From contig NZ_JAPKND010000005.1 in NCBI RefSeq assembly GCF_026344035.1, positions 186,001 to 250,000 of the forward strand: DNA of 64,000 nt, in the 5' to 3' direction. The notes beneath the pieces were generated by a model. The model made no database searches. It was not told where the DNA came from and saw only the letters and a program-made list of their open reading frames with translations. This stretch comes from Alcaligenes endophyticus. GTDB taxonomy: Bacteria; Pseudomonadota; Gammaproteobacteria; Burkholderiales; Burkholderiaceae_B. The translations under genes were made by a program, and so were the position numbers. Positions 24,576-33,144 of the stretch are shown here, piece after piece (the stretch's first letter is position 1; every line of letters begins with the position of its first letter).

Positions 24576-26039
24576 TTAGGCTGATGGCTGACCCTTCTCA
24601 GCCATCAGCTTATAGTAGGCGCGTTTATGCTCGTACATACGCTCATCCGCCAAGCGCAAAGCTTTATCCAGTTTGCCCAGTTCACGGCAGGTTGCATAGC
24701 CGGTGGAAAGATCAAGTTTTGGCCCAGAGTAAAATTGATTATTCAACTCGACCAACGAGTTCAGGCTCTCTTGCAGTACTTCGCACTCCTGTTCTGCTGC
24801 TTTAGGCATAATAATCACGAATTCATCGCCTCCTACACGGGCAACTTGATACGGCTCCTCTACCACTTGCAGTAAGATTTCCCCCGTACGCTGCAGCAAG
24901 GCGTCTCCACTGATGTGCCCTAAGGTATCGTTGACTTCTTTTAAGCAATTTAAATCCACCACCATAAACGAAACAGGCAATATACCCAATCGGTTCAATC
25001 GATGTAATTCGTCTGTGTAAAAAGCTCGGTTTTTTAATTTAGTCAGCACATCGTGCTGTCCAAGATACTCCAGATAAGACTCGGCCTTTTTACGCGCAGT
25101 AATGTCGGTCAAGGCCAGTAGCACTAAACTCCAATCGTTTTCGTAACCGGTAAAGACGGAAAACTGCATATGTATGTGAAGCAAATTGCCTTCTAAATCG
25201 TGGTTTTTAACTTCACGCTGTTGAAACAGTTTGCCATCCCAGAGATCAATTAACTGCTCTCTGAAACTGTCCCGCATTTCACGGCGAAAAATGTTGGGCA
25301 AGCCCGCCAATAAGTCGGCTTTGGTACGGGCCTGAAAAAGGTCTAAGGTGTAATTATTGACATCAAGCACCCGTATTTGTGTCATACATCGATCAATGAA
25401 CTCGGGATGCACATCGGTAAAGGTACGTAGGTCTGTGATGCCGTGACCACGTAATTCTTCTAACGTAAGCTTAATAGCGCTGAAGTCTTCCACCCATAAC
25501 GATATAGGCGCGTGCTGAAATAAACTGCGGGCGTACTGTGCGCTTTGCTTAGCTTGCAGGCGCGCTTGCTCATGCTCGGTAATGTCTTCAATGACCACTA
25601 GCACACGACTCCAGTCATGCTCATGGCCTCGCAAAATGACACCTTTGAGCAAAATATCCATACGCTGTCCATGCAGACTGTAATTAATCGTCTGATTCTC
25701 AAAACGCGTCTGGCCTTGCCAAAGCTGTTCTAATTCGTGCGCATAAAAATGATAGGCATCGTCACGTATAACCTCGGTTAAGCGGCTAGATAAATCCTCA
25801 AAGGACTGGGCCGCGAAAAGGTTGAGGGTGCTTTGATTCACCTGTATTAAACGTATGCACTCGGCACATTGCTGTATACGCTGGGTGTCTTCTCGCAAAA
25901 ACTCCCCAAGGTCTTCCACGCCATGCTGACGCCACTTATTAAATAATTGTTGCAATAAACTGTAGTCTTCCAGCCACATTGAGTTAGGCGAAATATCAAA
26001 CAGATCAGCAATGGGCAATGCACCAGACATTTCAGACAT
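24576..26039 (-). CDS. Diguanylate cyclase with two tandem PAS domains
   Basis: The 487-residue soluble protein has two homologous PAS modules (about 12-160 and 170-310). Both open with a P-x-S-L/M-W-x-ED motif and contain a conserved (V/D)N-x-(S/Y)TL(N/D)LF segment, so they arose by duplication. A GGDEF domain follows (about 330-480) with an intact GGDEF active-site motif in VARVGGDEFVIIMP. It should make cyclic di-GMP in response to a signal sensed by the PAS domains. The position five residues before GGDEF has no RxxD, so the product-inhibition site is absent. There is no EAL domain and no membrane segment. The last codons form one arm of the downstream hairpin. Confidence 0.95.
   Translation of the reverse strand: MSEMSGALPIADLFDISPNSMWLEDYSLLQQLFNKWRQHGVEDLGEFLREDTQRIQQCAECIRLIQVNQSTLNLFAAQSFEDLSSRLTEVIRDDAYHFYAHELEQLWQGQTRFENQTINYSLHGQRMDILLKGVILRGHEHDWSRVLVVIEDITEHEQARLQAKQSAQYARSLFQHAPISLWVEDFSAIKLTLEELRGHGITDLRTFTDVHPEFIDRCMTQIRVLDVNNYTLDLFQARTKADLLAGLPNIFRREMRDSFREQLIDLWDGKLFQQREVKNHDLEGNLLHIHMQFSVFTGYENDWSLVLLALTDITARKKAESYLEYLGQHDVLTKLKNRAFYTDELHRLNRLGILPVSFMVVDLNCLKEVNDTLGHISGDALLQRTGEILLQVVEEPYQVARVGGDEFVIIMPKAAEQECEVLQESLNSLVELNNQFYSGPKLDLSTGYATCRELGKLDKALRLADERMYEHKRAYYKLMAEKGQPSA
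24580..24609. terminator. Hairpin between convergent genes, overlapping the 3' end of the GGDEF gene
   Basis: Perfect 12-bp arms (24580-24591 and 24598-24609) surround a 6-base loop. The structure lies just after the MFS stop (24554) and inside the final codons of the convergent cyclase gene. There is only a weak T-run on the plus side, so termination strength is uncertain. Confidence 0.6.
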
Positions 26040-26200
26040 CTTTAAAAAACAGTAATGAGAAGCGCTGCGCAGCGCAAGCTAATAAAAATGCAACAAAGAC
26101 ATAACATTTATTTCTATATATTTTATGCCAGTTATGAATAAAACTCATTGTTTATCCGACACTTACCCTTCGTGCCCGAGAATGTAAAAAACAAACAGAC

Positions 26201-26240
26201 AAAAAAAAGCTGCAGCGATCGGAATGAGGACGCTGCAGCT
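26201..26240 (-). terminator. Rho-independent terminator of the cytochrome c gene
   Basis: Perfect 10-bp arms (26208-26217 and 26231-26240, AGCTGCAGCG) are followed on the minus strand by a run of eight T. It lies 25 bp beyond the cytochrome stop codon. Confidence 0.92.
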
Positions 26241-26264
26241 GCTTACTATATAAGCAGGCGACGA

Positions 26265-26600
26265 TTAATTTGGCGCACCAGCCATGATCCAGCTGACTAC
26301 TGTTTTCAAGTTTTCGTCAGACAGATGTGCTTGGGGAGGCATGGGTACAGGACCCCAAACGCCACTGCTACCTTCACGGATATGTTTGGCAAGCAGCTCT
26401 GCATTGGCCGGATCACCTTTGTATTTTGCTGCGACATCTTTATAGGCGGGACCTACCACTTTATTATCAACGGTATGACATGCCAAGCAAGCATTGGCCT
26501 TCAAAATTTCGTTTACTTTGGCAAAATCTACTTCTTCAGCTTGCGCTGCAAAGCCCAAGCAGGCTAAGGGAATACAGGCTAACAAATGCGTTAATTTCAT
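26265..26600 (-). CDS. Class I cytochrome c (c551/c552-like)
   Basis: The 111-residue product has a signal peptide (about 1-21, ending AQAE). A single-haem class I cytochrome domain follows, with the haem-attachment motif CLACH (about 38-42) and a distal Met ligand in the WGPVPMPP segment (about 82-89). The fold ends with the usual LKTVVSWIM helix. Proteins like this carry single electrons in the periplasm, for example to terminal oxidases or nitrite reductase. It is monocistronic with its own terminator. No oxidase or reductase gene is adjacent, so the partner cannot be named. Confidence 0.95.
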   Translation of the reverse strand: MKLTHLLACIPLACLGFAAQAEEVDFAKVNEILKANACLACHTVDNKVVGPAYKDVAAKYKGDPANAELLAKHIREGSSGVWGPVPMPPQAHLSDENLKTVVSWIMAGAPN

Positions 26601-26835
26601 CTAAATCTCCGTTGATAGAGCGGTAAGGTGAGGGGCTACTGCTGAACAGTAGCGGTTAGAATTAGCACGTCGTGGCAACCAACACTGGATAGTAAGGGCC
26701 AACTCAGGGCATAACACTAAAAATTAGAGTTCGGCTTGACGTAACTCAAATCATTTTAAGACTTGGCACTGTACACGCATTAGGCTAGTGTTGTAATCGA
26801 CATTAACTATACCAACTTTTATGCATGGAGCATTT

Positions 26836-27261
26836 ATGCTAAATATACTCGTTCCCGTTGATGGTTCGGAAGCCTCTACCCGCGCTGTACAAGCTGCCAT
26901 CTCATTAGCTCAGCACGACCCACAAGCTGTACTACATATTTTAACGGCACCTACGCCTATCGTGTCTGGCAATGTGCGTCGTTTTTTCTCAGAAGATGTC
27001 TTGCATGCCTATTACCAAGACGAAGGTAACAATGCCTTAAACTCTGCCCGTGCCGTATTACATGAGTCAGGTGTCACCGTACACGAAGCCATTGTGCCAG
27101 GCAATGCGGCAGAAGTGATTAAACAGTATGTTCTAGACCATCAATGCAATCATATCGTAATGGGTACGCGTGGCTTAAGTGCCTTGCCTAGCTTGGTATT
27201 GGGCTCAGTTACAACTAAAGTACTACATCTTGTAGACGTGCCTGTGACTTTGATCAAATAA
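26836..27261 (+). CDS. UspA-family universal stress protein
   Basis: The 141-residue product shows the UspA nucleotide-binding fold. It has an N-terminal ILVPVDGSEAST motif and the C-terminal ATP-binding motif G-x2-G-x9-G-S in MGTRGLSALPSLVLGSVT, ending in VPVTLIK. Such proteins accumulate in the cytoplasm under starvation or stress. A GGAG ribosome site lies five bases before the ATG at 26836, so I prefer that start to the ATG at 26821. It stands alone between the cytochrome c gene and the convergent sugar-dehydrogenase operon. Confidence 0.95.
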   Translation: MLNILVPVDGSEASTRAVQAAISLAQHDPQAVLHILTAPTPIVSGNVRRFFSEDVLHAYYQDEGNNALNSARAVLHESGVTVHEAIVPGNAAEVIKQYVLDHQCNHIVMGTRGLSALPSLVLGSVTTKVLHLVDVPVTLIK

Positions 27262-27327
27262 GACTCATAACAATACTACTGTTACTTCCCTGCGACGCTG
27301 TCCTTTTGTAAGGGCAGCTGCTACGGC

Positions 27328-28494
27328 TCATGGCTCGACGGGATGTATACGTAACAACTTGCCGTTCGCCTCGTCGGTTAGCACATACACATAGCCATCA
27401 GGCCCGACTCGTACATCACGTATACGGTTACCCAAATCACTCAGCAATCGCTCTTCTCGTAATATACGCTCACCATCTAACTCTAAACGTAGCAAGGCTT
27501 GGTCTTTCAGAGCGCCTATAAATAAGCTGTGCTGCCACTGGGGAAAACGCTCGTGGTCATAAAAAGCCATACCACTAATAGCGGGTGACTTTTCCCAATA
27601 ATACAAGGGTTGAGTAAACTGAGGTCCCGCTTGGCCCACCGCTTCCGGAATAGCTTGGCCGTCATAATTTACTCCGTAGCTAACTAAGGGCCAGCCATAA
27701 TTATTGGTAGGGAAAATGCGATTTATCTCGTCTCCCCCCTGAGGGCCGTGCTCGTGAACCCAAAGCTCTTGAGTCCAAGGATTCCATGCAGCCCCTTGAG
27801 GGTTTCTATGCCCATAAGACCAGATCTCGGTACGGGCGTCGCGGCGGCCATAATAAGGATTATCTCGAGGGATGCGGCCGTCGGGGGTAATGCGCACGAC
27901 TTTGCCTTGTAGCTTATCTAAGTCTTGTGCGGTGGATCTCGCGTTGTTCTCACCCAAGGCTATGTACAAGTAGCGGCCTGCGGGGTCAAACACTAAACGT
28001 GCCCCATAATGCAAACCATTGGATAGGGCTGGTTCCTGACGAAAAATAGGTCTGAAAGCTTCAATGCGCTGATGATCGTTACTTAACACGCCATAACCCA
28101 CGGTGGTGGCAGACTGTGTACCACCTCGTGTTTCAGCATACGCTATATATACCCGACGACTACGGAAGAAATCAGGGGCTAAGGCTATATCGAGTAAGCC
28201 TCCCTGCCCCACAGCATGCACTTTGGGTAGACCAGCTAGGGGAGCGGATAGCCCTTGCTCTGGTGTCCACAGGCGTAATCGTCCGGGCCGTTCAGTGATC
28301 AGTATGCCGGCGTTGTTAGGCAGGAAGGCCATGCCCCAAGGGTGCTCCAAACCTTGGGCTAGTTCACTGACTTCTATCGCTGAGCTTGATAAAGTAGTCG
28401 CTGGATTCGCTTTTTCTTGGGCCCATGAGAAAGATCCAGCGGATAAAAGTGACGCAGCCAAACAGCCCGTAAAAATAAACTTTTTAACAAACAT
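27328..28494 (-). CDS. Exported PQQ-dependent sugar dehydrogenase (soluble aldose dehydrogenase type)
   Basis: The 388-residue product has a signal peptide (about 1-26, ending SWAQ) and a six-bladed GSDH/SGNDH propeller. Recognisable stretches are ELAQGLEHPWGMAFLPN, ITERPGRLRLW, GQGGLLDIALAPDF, WSYGHRNPQGAAWNP and HEHGPQGGDEIN; the last contains the catalytic-site histidine region of the family. Relatives such as E. coli YliI oxidise aldoses in the periplasm with PQQ as cofactor. It is the last gene of an operon with NfeD and slipin genes, starting 12 bp after the slipin stop. I chose the ATG at 28494 over an in-frame TTG at 28503. No PQQ biosynthesis genes are in the window. Confidence 0.9.
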   Translation of the reverse strand: MFVKKFIFTGCLAASLLSAGSFSWAQEKANPATTLSSSAIEVSELAQGLEHPWGMAFLPNNAGILITERPGRLRLWTPEQGLSAPLAGLPKVHAVGQGGLLDIALAPDFFRSRRVYIAYAETRGGTQSATTVGYGVLSNDHQRIEAFRPIFRQEPALSNGLHYGARLVFDPAGRYLYIALGENNARSTAQDLDKLQGKVVRITPDGRIPRDNPYYGRRDARTEIWSYGHRNPQGAAWNPWTQELWVHEHGPQGGDEINRIFPTNNYGWPLVSYGVNYDGQAIPEAVGQAGPQFTQPLYYWEKSPAISGMAFYDHERFPQWQHSLFIGALKDQALLRLELDGERILREERLLSDLGNRIRDVRVGPDGYVYVLTDEANGKLLRIHPVEP

Positions 28495-28506
28495 AAGTAT
28501 CAATAA

Positions 28507-29334
28507 TTAAGTCGATTCTGGCCTACTACGTGATGGATCGTCATCAGTCTGCTCGTTTTTTACTAAAGAGCTAAGGGAGTTTTTCATGATGCTACTCATC
28601 AAGTCGACGGGTACAGGAAACACAATGGTGGAGGATCTATCACTGGCTACCTGCGTCAAGGTTTGTAAGTAACGAAGTTGCATGGCTGCAGGTTGTGTAT
28701 CGAGGATATGCGCTGCCTCCCTAAGTGCTTCTGCAGCTTGTAGTTCACCTTCGGCAAGAATAACCTTCGCTCTGCGTTCTCGTTCTGCTTCGGCTTGGCG
28801 TGCAATAGCCCGCACCATATTTTCTGCAATATCAATATGCTTAATTTCAACGTTAGTAACTTTGACGCCCCAGCTTGCTGTCTGCTCATCTAAGATTTGT
28901 TGTATGTCTACGTTAAGTTTGTCTCGTTCCGATAGCATTTCGTCCAACTCATGCCGCCCTAATACCGCACGCAAGGTGGTCTGAGCCAGTTCACTGGTTG
29001 CGCTGAAGACTTGTTCTACTTGAATCACTGCTTTTTCAGGGGCGACCACTTTAAAATACAACACAGCACTGACTTTCACCGAGATGTTATCGCGGGAAAT
29101 CACATCTTGACTAGGCACATCCATAGTGATGACGCGCAAATCGGTTTTTACTATCTGTTGAATGAACGGAATAACAAGGATTATCCCTGGGCCCCTTACT
29201 CCGGTGAAGCGTCCTAGAGTGAAGATAACCGCCCGCTCATACTCACGTAATATTCTGACCGACTTAAGAATAATAACCAGAGCGACGAACAGCAAAATAA
29301 TGACAAACAAATTTATTTCGTAAAAATAAGACAT
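28507..29334 (-). CDS. Slipin / stomatin-like SPFH membrane protein
   Basis: The 275-residue protein has one N-terminal membrane segment (about 7-25). A Band 7/SPFH domain follows, with REYERAVIFTLGRF, GPGIILVIPF and the slipin motif MDVPSQDVISRDNISVKV. The downstream helical region (AIARQAEAERERRAKVILAEGE) is typical. Slipins form large membrane-microdomain cages and are almost always encoded with an NfeD protein, as here: the NfeD gene is 22 bp upstream. A GGAG ribosome site precedes the ATG at 29334. A role in membrane organisation or quality control is inferred from the family. Confidence 0.95.
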   Translation of the reverse strand: MSYFYEINLFVIILLFVALVIILKSVRILREYERAVIFTLGRFTGVRGPGIILVIPFIQQIVKTDLRVITMDVPSQDVISRDNISVKVSAVLYFKVVAPEKAVIQVEQVFSATSELAQTTLRAVLGRHELDEMLSERDKLNVDIQQILDEQTASWGVKVTNVEIKHIDIAENMVRAIARQAEAERERRAKVILAEGELQAAEALREAAHILDTQPAAMQLRYLQTLTQVASDRSSTIVFPVPVDLMSSIMKNSLSSLVKNEQTDDDPSRSRPEST

Positions 29335-29356
29335 AAAGTAGCTCCGTTGGGTGTTG

Positions 29357-29806
29357 CTAGGCTTGCTGTGTAACAGGACGCACGGTCAGCACTAAACCCT
29401 GCTTGCTTATTACCTGGACGATCTGCCCTACCTCTAGGTGAGCGTCAGATTCAATTTTCCACCGCTCGCCCTGAATTTCGGCATAACTGTTGAAAGGATC
29501 TTCGGTGCTTAACACGCGACCTTTCGCATGCAGTAAAGCATCCATACCCGTATCACTACGTTTACGATAAAGATGTTTGGCAAGATAAATAATCAATCCC
29601 AGTATTGCTACAGCGCTGACTGACAGGACTAATATCGTGGCCGTGCTCCAGGCATGAAGCATAGGAGAGCCCCACCATACCAGCGAAGCACCGCTTAACC
29701 CCGCCAATACGCTAAGCAGAAGCAGTAATCCGCCCGCACCCACGATAAACTCACCGGCCAGCGCTAAGGCTGCCAGAAAAAAAGCCAAGTATGTTAGCCA
29801 ATCCAT
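29357..29806 (-). CDS. NfeD-like membrane protein (short form)
   Basis: The 149-residue product has two or three membrane segments in its first about 75 residues. A C-terminal OB-fold domain follows (about 85-145; GRVLSTEDPFNSYAEIQGER, then VGQIVQVISKQGLVLTV). This is the short NfeD class without the ClpP-like protease domain. It is the first gene of the operon with the slipin, which matches the conserved NfeD-stomatin pairing known as YbbK/YbbL or QmcA/YbbK. A strong AAGGAGG ribosome site precedes the ATG at 29806. Confidence 0.93.
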   Translation of the reverse strand: MDWLTYLAFFLAALALAGEFIVGAGGLLLLLSVLAGLSGASLVWWGSPMLHAWSTATILVLSVSAVAILGLIIYLAKHLYRKRSDTGMDALLHAKGRVLSTEDPFNSYAEIQGERWKIESDAHLEVGQIVQVISKQGLVLTVRPVTQQA

Positions 29807-29828
29807 AGCAGCCTCCTTGATTTGATGC

Positions 29829-29848
29829 CTACGGCCGTAGGGCCGTAG
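29829..29848 (-). terminator. Stem-loop after fumC
   Basis: Eight-bp arms CTACGGCC (29829-29836) and GGCCGTAG (29841-29848) enclose a 4-base loop directly after the fumC stop and before the NfeD gene. There is no T-run, so it may be a weak or Rho-assisted terminator or an mRNA-stabilising hairpin. Confidence 0.55.
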
Positions 29849-29851
29849 CTG

Positions 29852-31255
29852 TTACAGACTAGGATAAGTCATATGCAACGGTACAATCCATTCATCGTAC
29901 TGCTCGGCGGTAAGATGACCAGATTGTAGAGCTGCCTCGCGCAGCGTTAAACCATCATAATGTGCATGTTTGGCGATGGCAGCGGCGTTGTCGTAGCCGA
30001 TATGACGATTTAGGGCTGTCACTAACATGAGGTTTTTATCCAAGTTTCCTTGTATCACCTCAAGCACGGGCTCTATACCCCGTGCGCAATGCTCGTCAAA
30101 AGCTAAGCAGGCATCACTCAGCAAAGTGATGCTCTCTAGTACATTATGCACCATTACTGGTTTGTACACGTTAAGTTGGAAATTTCCTTGACTGGCAGCA
30201 AACCCCACGGCGGCATCGTTACCATAGACCTGCACCGCCACCATGGTTAAAGCCTCACACTGAGTAGGGTTAACCTTACCAGGCATAATCGAAGAACCTG
30301 GCTCGTTCTCAGGAATGCTAAGCTCTCCAATACCGCAACGCGGGCCGCTGGCCAACCAACGCACGTCATTGGCCATCTTCATGAGGGCACCGGCTAACGT
30401 ACGCAATGCGGCCGATACATTGGCCAAGGCGTCGTGGGCAGATAAAGCAAAAAACTTATTATCGGCCGATTCAAACGGCAGGTCGGTCAACTCAGCGATT
30501 TTACGGGCGCACAAACGTCCAAAGTCGGGGTGCGCATTCAAACCCGTACCCACCGCCGTGCCCCCAATGGCCAACTGGTACACACCACCTAAGGCTTGCT
30601 CTACGGTGGCTAGAGCAAAGTCTATTTGGGCTACCCAGGCGCCGATTTCTTGGCCTAAGGTTACAGGCGTAGCATCTTGCAAATGGGTTCTGCCCGTTTT
30701 AACAATACCTTCATAGCGCTTCGCTTTTGTATCTAGGGTGTCCCGAAGTTGCCCGACATCTTGCAGTAAACGGCGCTTTACCTCTAGGGCTACCGCTACG
30801 TACATGGCTGTAGGAAACGTATCATTAGAAGACTGACCGCGGTTCACGTGATCGTTGGGATGAACGGGAGTTTTGCTCCCCTTGACACCACCAGCAATTT
30901 CAATGGCCCGATTAGAAATCACCTCGTTGCTGTTCATATTACTTTGTGTCCCCGAGCCGGTCTGAAAAACGACCAAGGGAAACTCAGCATCTAGTTTTCC
31001 ATCAATGACCTCATTGGCCGCCTGCACAATTAACGCCCCTACCTCGGGAGTTATTTGTCCTAGCTCTGTGTTAGCCAAAGCCGCTGACTTTTTCAGCAAG
31101 CCCATGGCTTGTATCATGCTACGGCCCCATTTAAAGCGGTCTACGCCTATGGGAAAGTTTTGAATTGAGCGTTGAGTTTGGGCGCCCCAGTAGCGGTCGG
31201 CGGGCACCTCTATGGGGCCCATCGAGTCTTGTTCCATACGTACTTCAGAGGTCAT
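29852..31255 (-). CDS. fumC: Class II fumarate hydratase
   Basis: The 467-residue product has the fumarase/aspartase signature [16 protein letters not shown]. It also has the substrate-site motifs [34 protein letters not shown] and [16 protein letters not shown]. These match fumarase C more closely than aspartase. It interconverts fumarate and malate in the TCA cycle and needs no iron-sulfur cluster, so it works under oxidative stress or iron limitation. The ATG at 31255, seven bases after CAGGA, is preferred to a TTG at 31261. It is the last gene of a run with a 2-hydroxyacid dehydrogenase, an SDR and epd, 48 bp after epd. Confidence 0.96.
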   Translation of the reverse strand: MTSEVRMEQDSMGPIEVPADRYWGAQTQRSIQNFPIGVDRFKWGRSMIQAMGLLKKSAALANTELGQITPEVGALIVQAANEVIDGKLDAEFPLVVFQTGSGTQSNMNSNEVISNRAIEIAGGVKGSKTPVHPNDHVNRGQSSNDTFPTAMYVAVALEVKRRLLQDVGQLRDTLDTKAKRYEGIVKTGRTHLQDATPVTLGQEIGAWVAQIDFALATVEQALGGVYQLAIGGTAVGTGLNAHPDFGRLCARKIAELTDLPFESADNKFFALSAHDALANVSAALRTLAGALMKMANDVRWLASGPRCGIGELSIPENEPGSSIMPGKVNPTQCEALTMVAVQVYGNDAAVGFAASQGNFQLNVYKPVMVHNVLESITLLSDACLAFDEHCARGIEPVLEVIQGNLDKNLMLVTALNRHIGYDNAAAIAKHAHYDGLTLREAALQSGHLTAEQYDEWIVPLHMTYPSL

Positions 31256-31303
31256 GATCAATTCCTGAAAATAAGCTAATAGTAAGGATAAGCGTTTTGA
31301 GCC

Positions 31304-32338
31304 TTACACAAAGCGCTTAGCCCAAGCACAGGCAGTATCCAACATACGGTTGGCGAAACCCCACTCGTTATCAAACCACACCAGCATATTAAGTAAACCA
31401 TCGCCATTGGTACGCGTTTGTGTTCCATCGATAATGGCTGAGTGCGGATTGTGATTGAAGTCTATCGAGGCGTGCGCGCGATGACTAAACGCTAAAACAT
31501 CTGGCCAGCGCTGAGCGGCCTGCTGAAATAAGGCGTTAATTTCAGTTGGAGAGGAGTCGCGCTCTAGGTTGACCATTAAATCAATCGCCGAGACATTTAA
31601 AATGGGAACGCGTATAGATTTAGCTTGTACCTTACCGCTTAACTGTGGCAATAAACGCTCTACCCCTTGTGCCAACCCGGTAGCCACCGGAATCATGGAC
31701 TGCAAGGCAGAACGCGTGCGGGCCAAATCCTGGGCGTGATAACCATCTAGCATAGGTTGGTCATTCATGACCGAGTGCAAGGTGGTTAAGAATGCGTGCC
31801 GTATGCCTATATGACGGTCTAAGTGCGCCAAAACAGGGACGATGGCATTGGTTGTGCAGGAGGCATTGGAAACCACGGTATGTTCTGCTTGGAGACCATC
31901 TTCGTTGATGCTTGCCACCACGGTATAGTCGACGTCCGCGGCACTACGAGTAGGTTGAGACACCAATAAACGGGGACAACCAGCAGCAATAAAACGATTT
32001 AGTTGCTCGCGCTCGGAAAATGCCCCACTACACTCTAGTAGTAAATCCAGTTGCAAATCCCCCCACGGGGTAAGCCGTGGGTCGGCTTGATGTAACACTT
32101 TAATGCTTTGTCCGCGAACAATGAGATGTTCCTGATCGAAGCTGACCTCGCCAGGAAAAACCCCATGCGTTGAGTCGTACTGGGTCAGGTAAGCCATGGT
32201 TTCGATATTCGCCAATTCGTTAATCGCCACTAGCTCGAAGTTCAACTGGGGATAGCGCTCATAAATAGCCCTTAAAACACAACGCCCAATACGGCCATAA
32301 CCATTAATCCCTACCCTCAAAGCACGCTGATTTGTCAT
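31304..32338 (-). CDS. epd: D-erythrose-4-phosphate dehydrogenase (GAPDH family)
   Basis: The 344-residue product has the GAPDH fold. The NAD-binding motif is VGINGYGRIGRCVLRA and the catalytic Cys lies in SNASCTTNAIVP. The catalytic His is in TLHSVMNDQ, and WFDNEWGFANRML is near the C-terminus. The Epd-type variants INELAN, HSVMNDQ(P)M and VDFNHNPHSAI separate it from glycolytic GAPDH. Epd oxidises erythrose 4-phosphate to 4-phosphoerythronate, the first step of DXP-dependent pyridoxal phosphate synthesis. It starts 11 bp after the SDR gene. The nearby 2-hydroxyacid dehydrogenase belongs to the same superfamily as PdxB, which does the next step. Confidence 0.88.
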   Translation of the reverse strand: MTNQRALRVGINGYGRIGRCVLRAIYERYPQLNFELVAINELANIETMAYLTQYDSTHGVFPGEVSFDQEHLIVRGQSIKVLHQADPRLTPWGDLQLDLLLECSGAFSEREQLNRFIAAGCPRLLVSQPTRSAADVDYTVVASINEDGLQAEHTVVSNASCTTNAIVPVLAHLDRHIGIRHAFLTTLHSVMNDQPMLDGYHAQDLARTRSALQSMIPVATGLAQGVERLLPQLSGKVQAKSIRVPILNVSAIDLMVNLERDSSPTEINALFQQAAQRWPDVLAFSHRAHASIDFNHNPHSAIIDGTQTRTNGDGLLNMLVWFDNEWGFANRMLDTACAWAKRFV

Positions 32339-32349
32339 CTGTTTTTACG

Positions 32350-33144
32350 TCAAAAGGTTATCGAAAAACCACCATCTACTACCAGTATATGCCCATTCAC
32401 ATAAGAGGCTGATGGGGAGGCGAGAAACACCGCAGCGCCTGCAATTTCATTTGGTTGGGCCCAACGCCCTAACGGATTACGCCCCACTACCAAGGGACCT
32501 TTTATAGGATCCTTAGCCAGTTCCGCATTCGACTCAGTAGCAAAAGTGCCCGGCGCTATGCCGTTACTGGTAATGCCCTTGGGACCGAACTCCACCGCCA
32601 AAGCACGCACCATCGCACTCAAGCCTTGTTTGGCAACGGGATAAATGGCATCGCCATAACGAGCTAGCTCCCCAGCAATAGAGGTCACCGTAATAATCCT
32701 GCCGCTTGAGTCAGCCTTTGCTAACATGGCTTGAGCCACAAGCTGCGATAGCCGTAACGGCGCCAGCAAGTCGACCTGCAACAAGTGTTCAATATCGCTC
32801 CAGTTGGCATCCTGCAAACGGCTACGCAGCCTTTGCCCGACATTATTGAACAAAATGTCAGGCGTTCCTACGCGGTCCTGCAGCGCTTGGAATGACTCGG
32901 GCAACTCATCTAACGCGGCTAAGTCTTGGTGCCAGTACTGCACCGCTAGACCTTGCTCGGCCAACTCCGCTTGCAGGCTTTGCAAACGTAGCAGGTTACG
33001 TCCGTTCAGTATGACGCTTGCACCGCTAGCAGCGTAAGCCTTGGCTACGACAAGACCCAGCCCAGCCCCAGAGCCAGTCACTAAGGCAATACGTCCAGCT
33101 AATGAAAAGCTGGGCTTGAAGCAATCAGAGCAGGTTTCCTTCAT
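32350..33144 (-). CDS. Short-chain dehydrogenase/reductase (gluconate 5-dehydrogenase-like)
   Basis: The 264-residue product is a classical SDR. It has the nucleotide-binding motif TGSGAGLG, the NNVG structural motif, and the catalytic triad visible as Ser in TVTSIAGE and Tyr/Lys in YPVAKQG. The C-terminal FLASPSASYVNGHILVVDGG is standard. The overall pattern (FSLAGRIALVTG, then APGTFATES) resembles IdnO/KduD-type sugar-acid dehydrogenases, so a sugar acid or related hydroxyketone is a reasonable substrate guess. Its ATG overlaps the stop of the upstream 2-hydroxyacid dehydrogenase gene as ATGA, and epd follows 11 bp later. The three dehydrogenases are therefore co-expressed. Confidence 0.88.
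   Translation of the reverse strand: MKETCSDCFKPSFSLAGRIALVTGSGAGLGLVVAKAYAASGASVILNGRNLLRLQSLQAELAEQGLAVQYWHQDLAALDELPESFQALQDRVGTPDILFNNVGQRLRSRLQDANWSDIEHLLQVDLLAPLRLSQLVAQAMLAKADSSGRIITVTSIAGELARYGDAIYPVAKQGLSAMVRALAVEFGPKGITSNGIAPGTFATESNAELAKDPIKGPLVVGRNPLGRWAQPNEIAGAAVFLASPSASYVNGHILVVDGGFSITF

Noticed and set aside
26148-26626. Plus-strand frames over the cytochrome c gene
   Set aside because: They run through the strong minus-strand terminator and are antisense to a clear haem protein.
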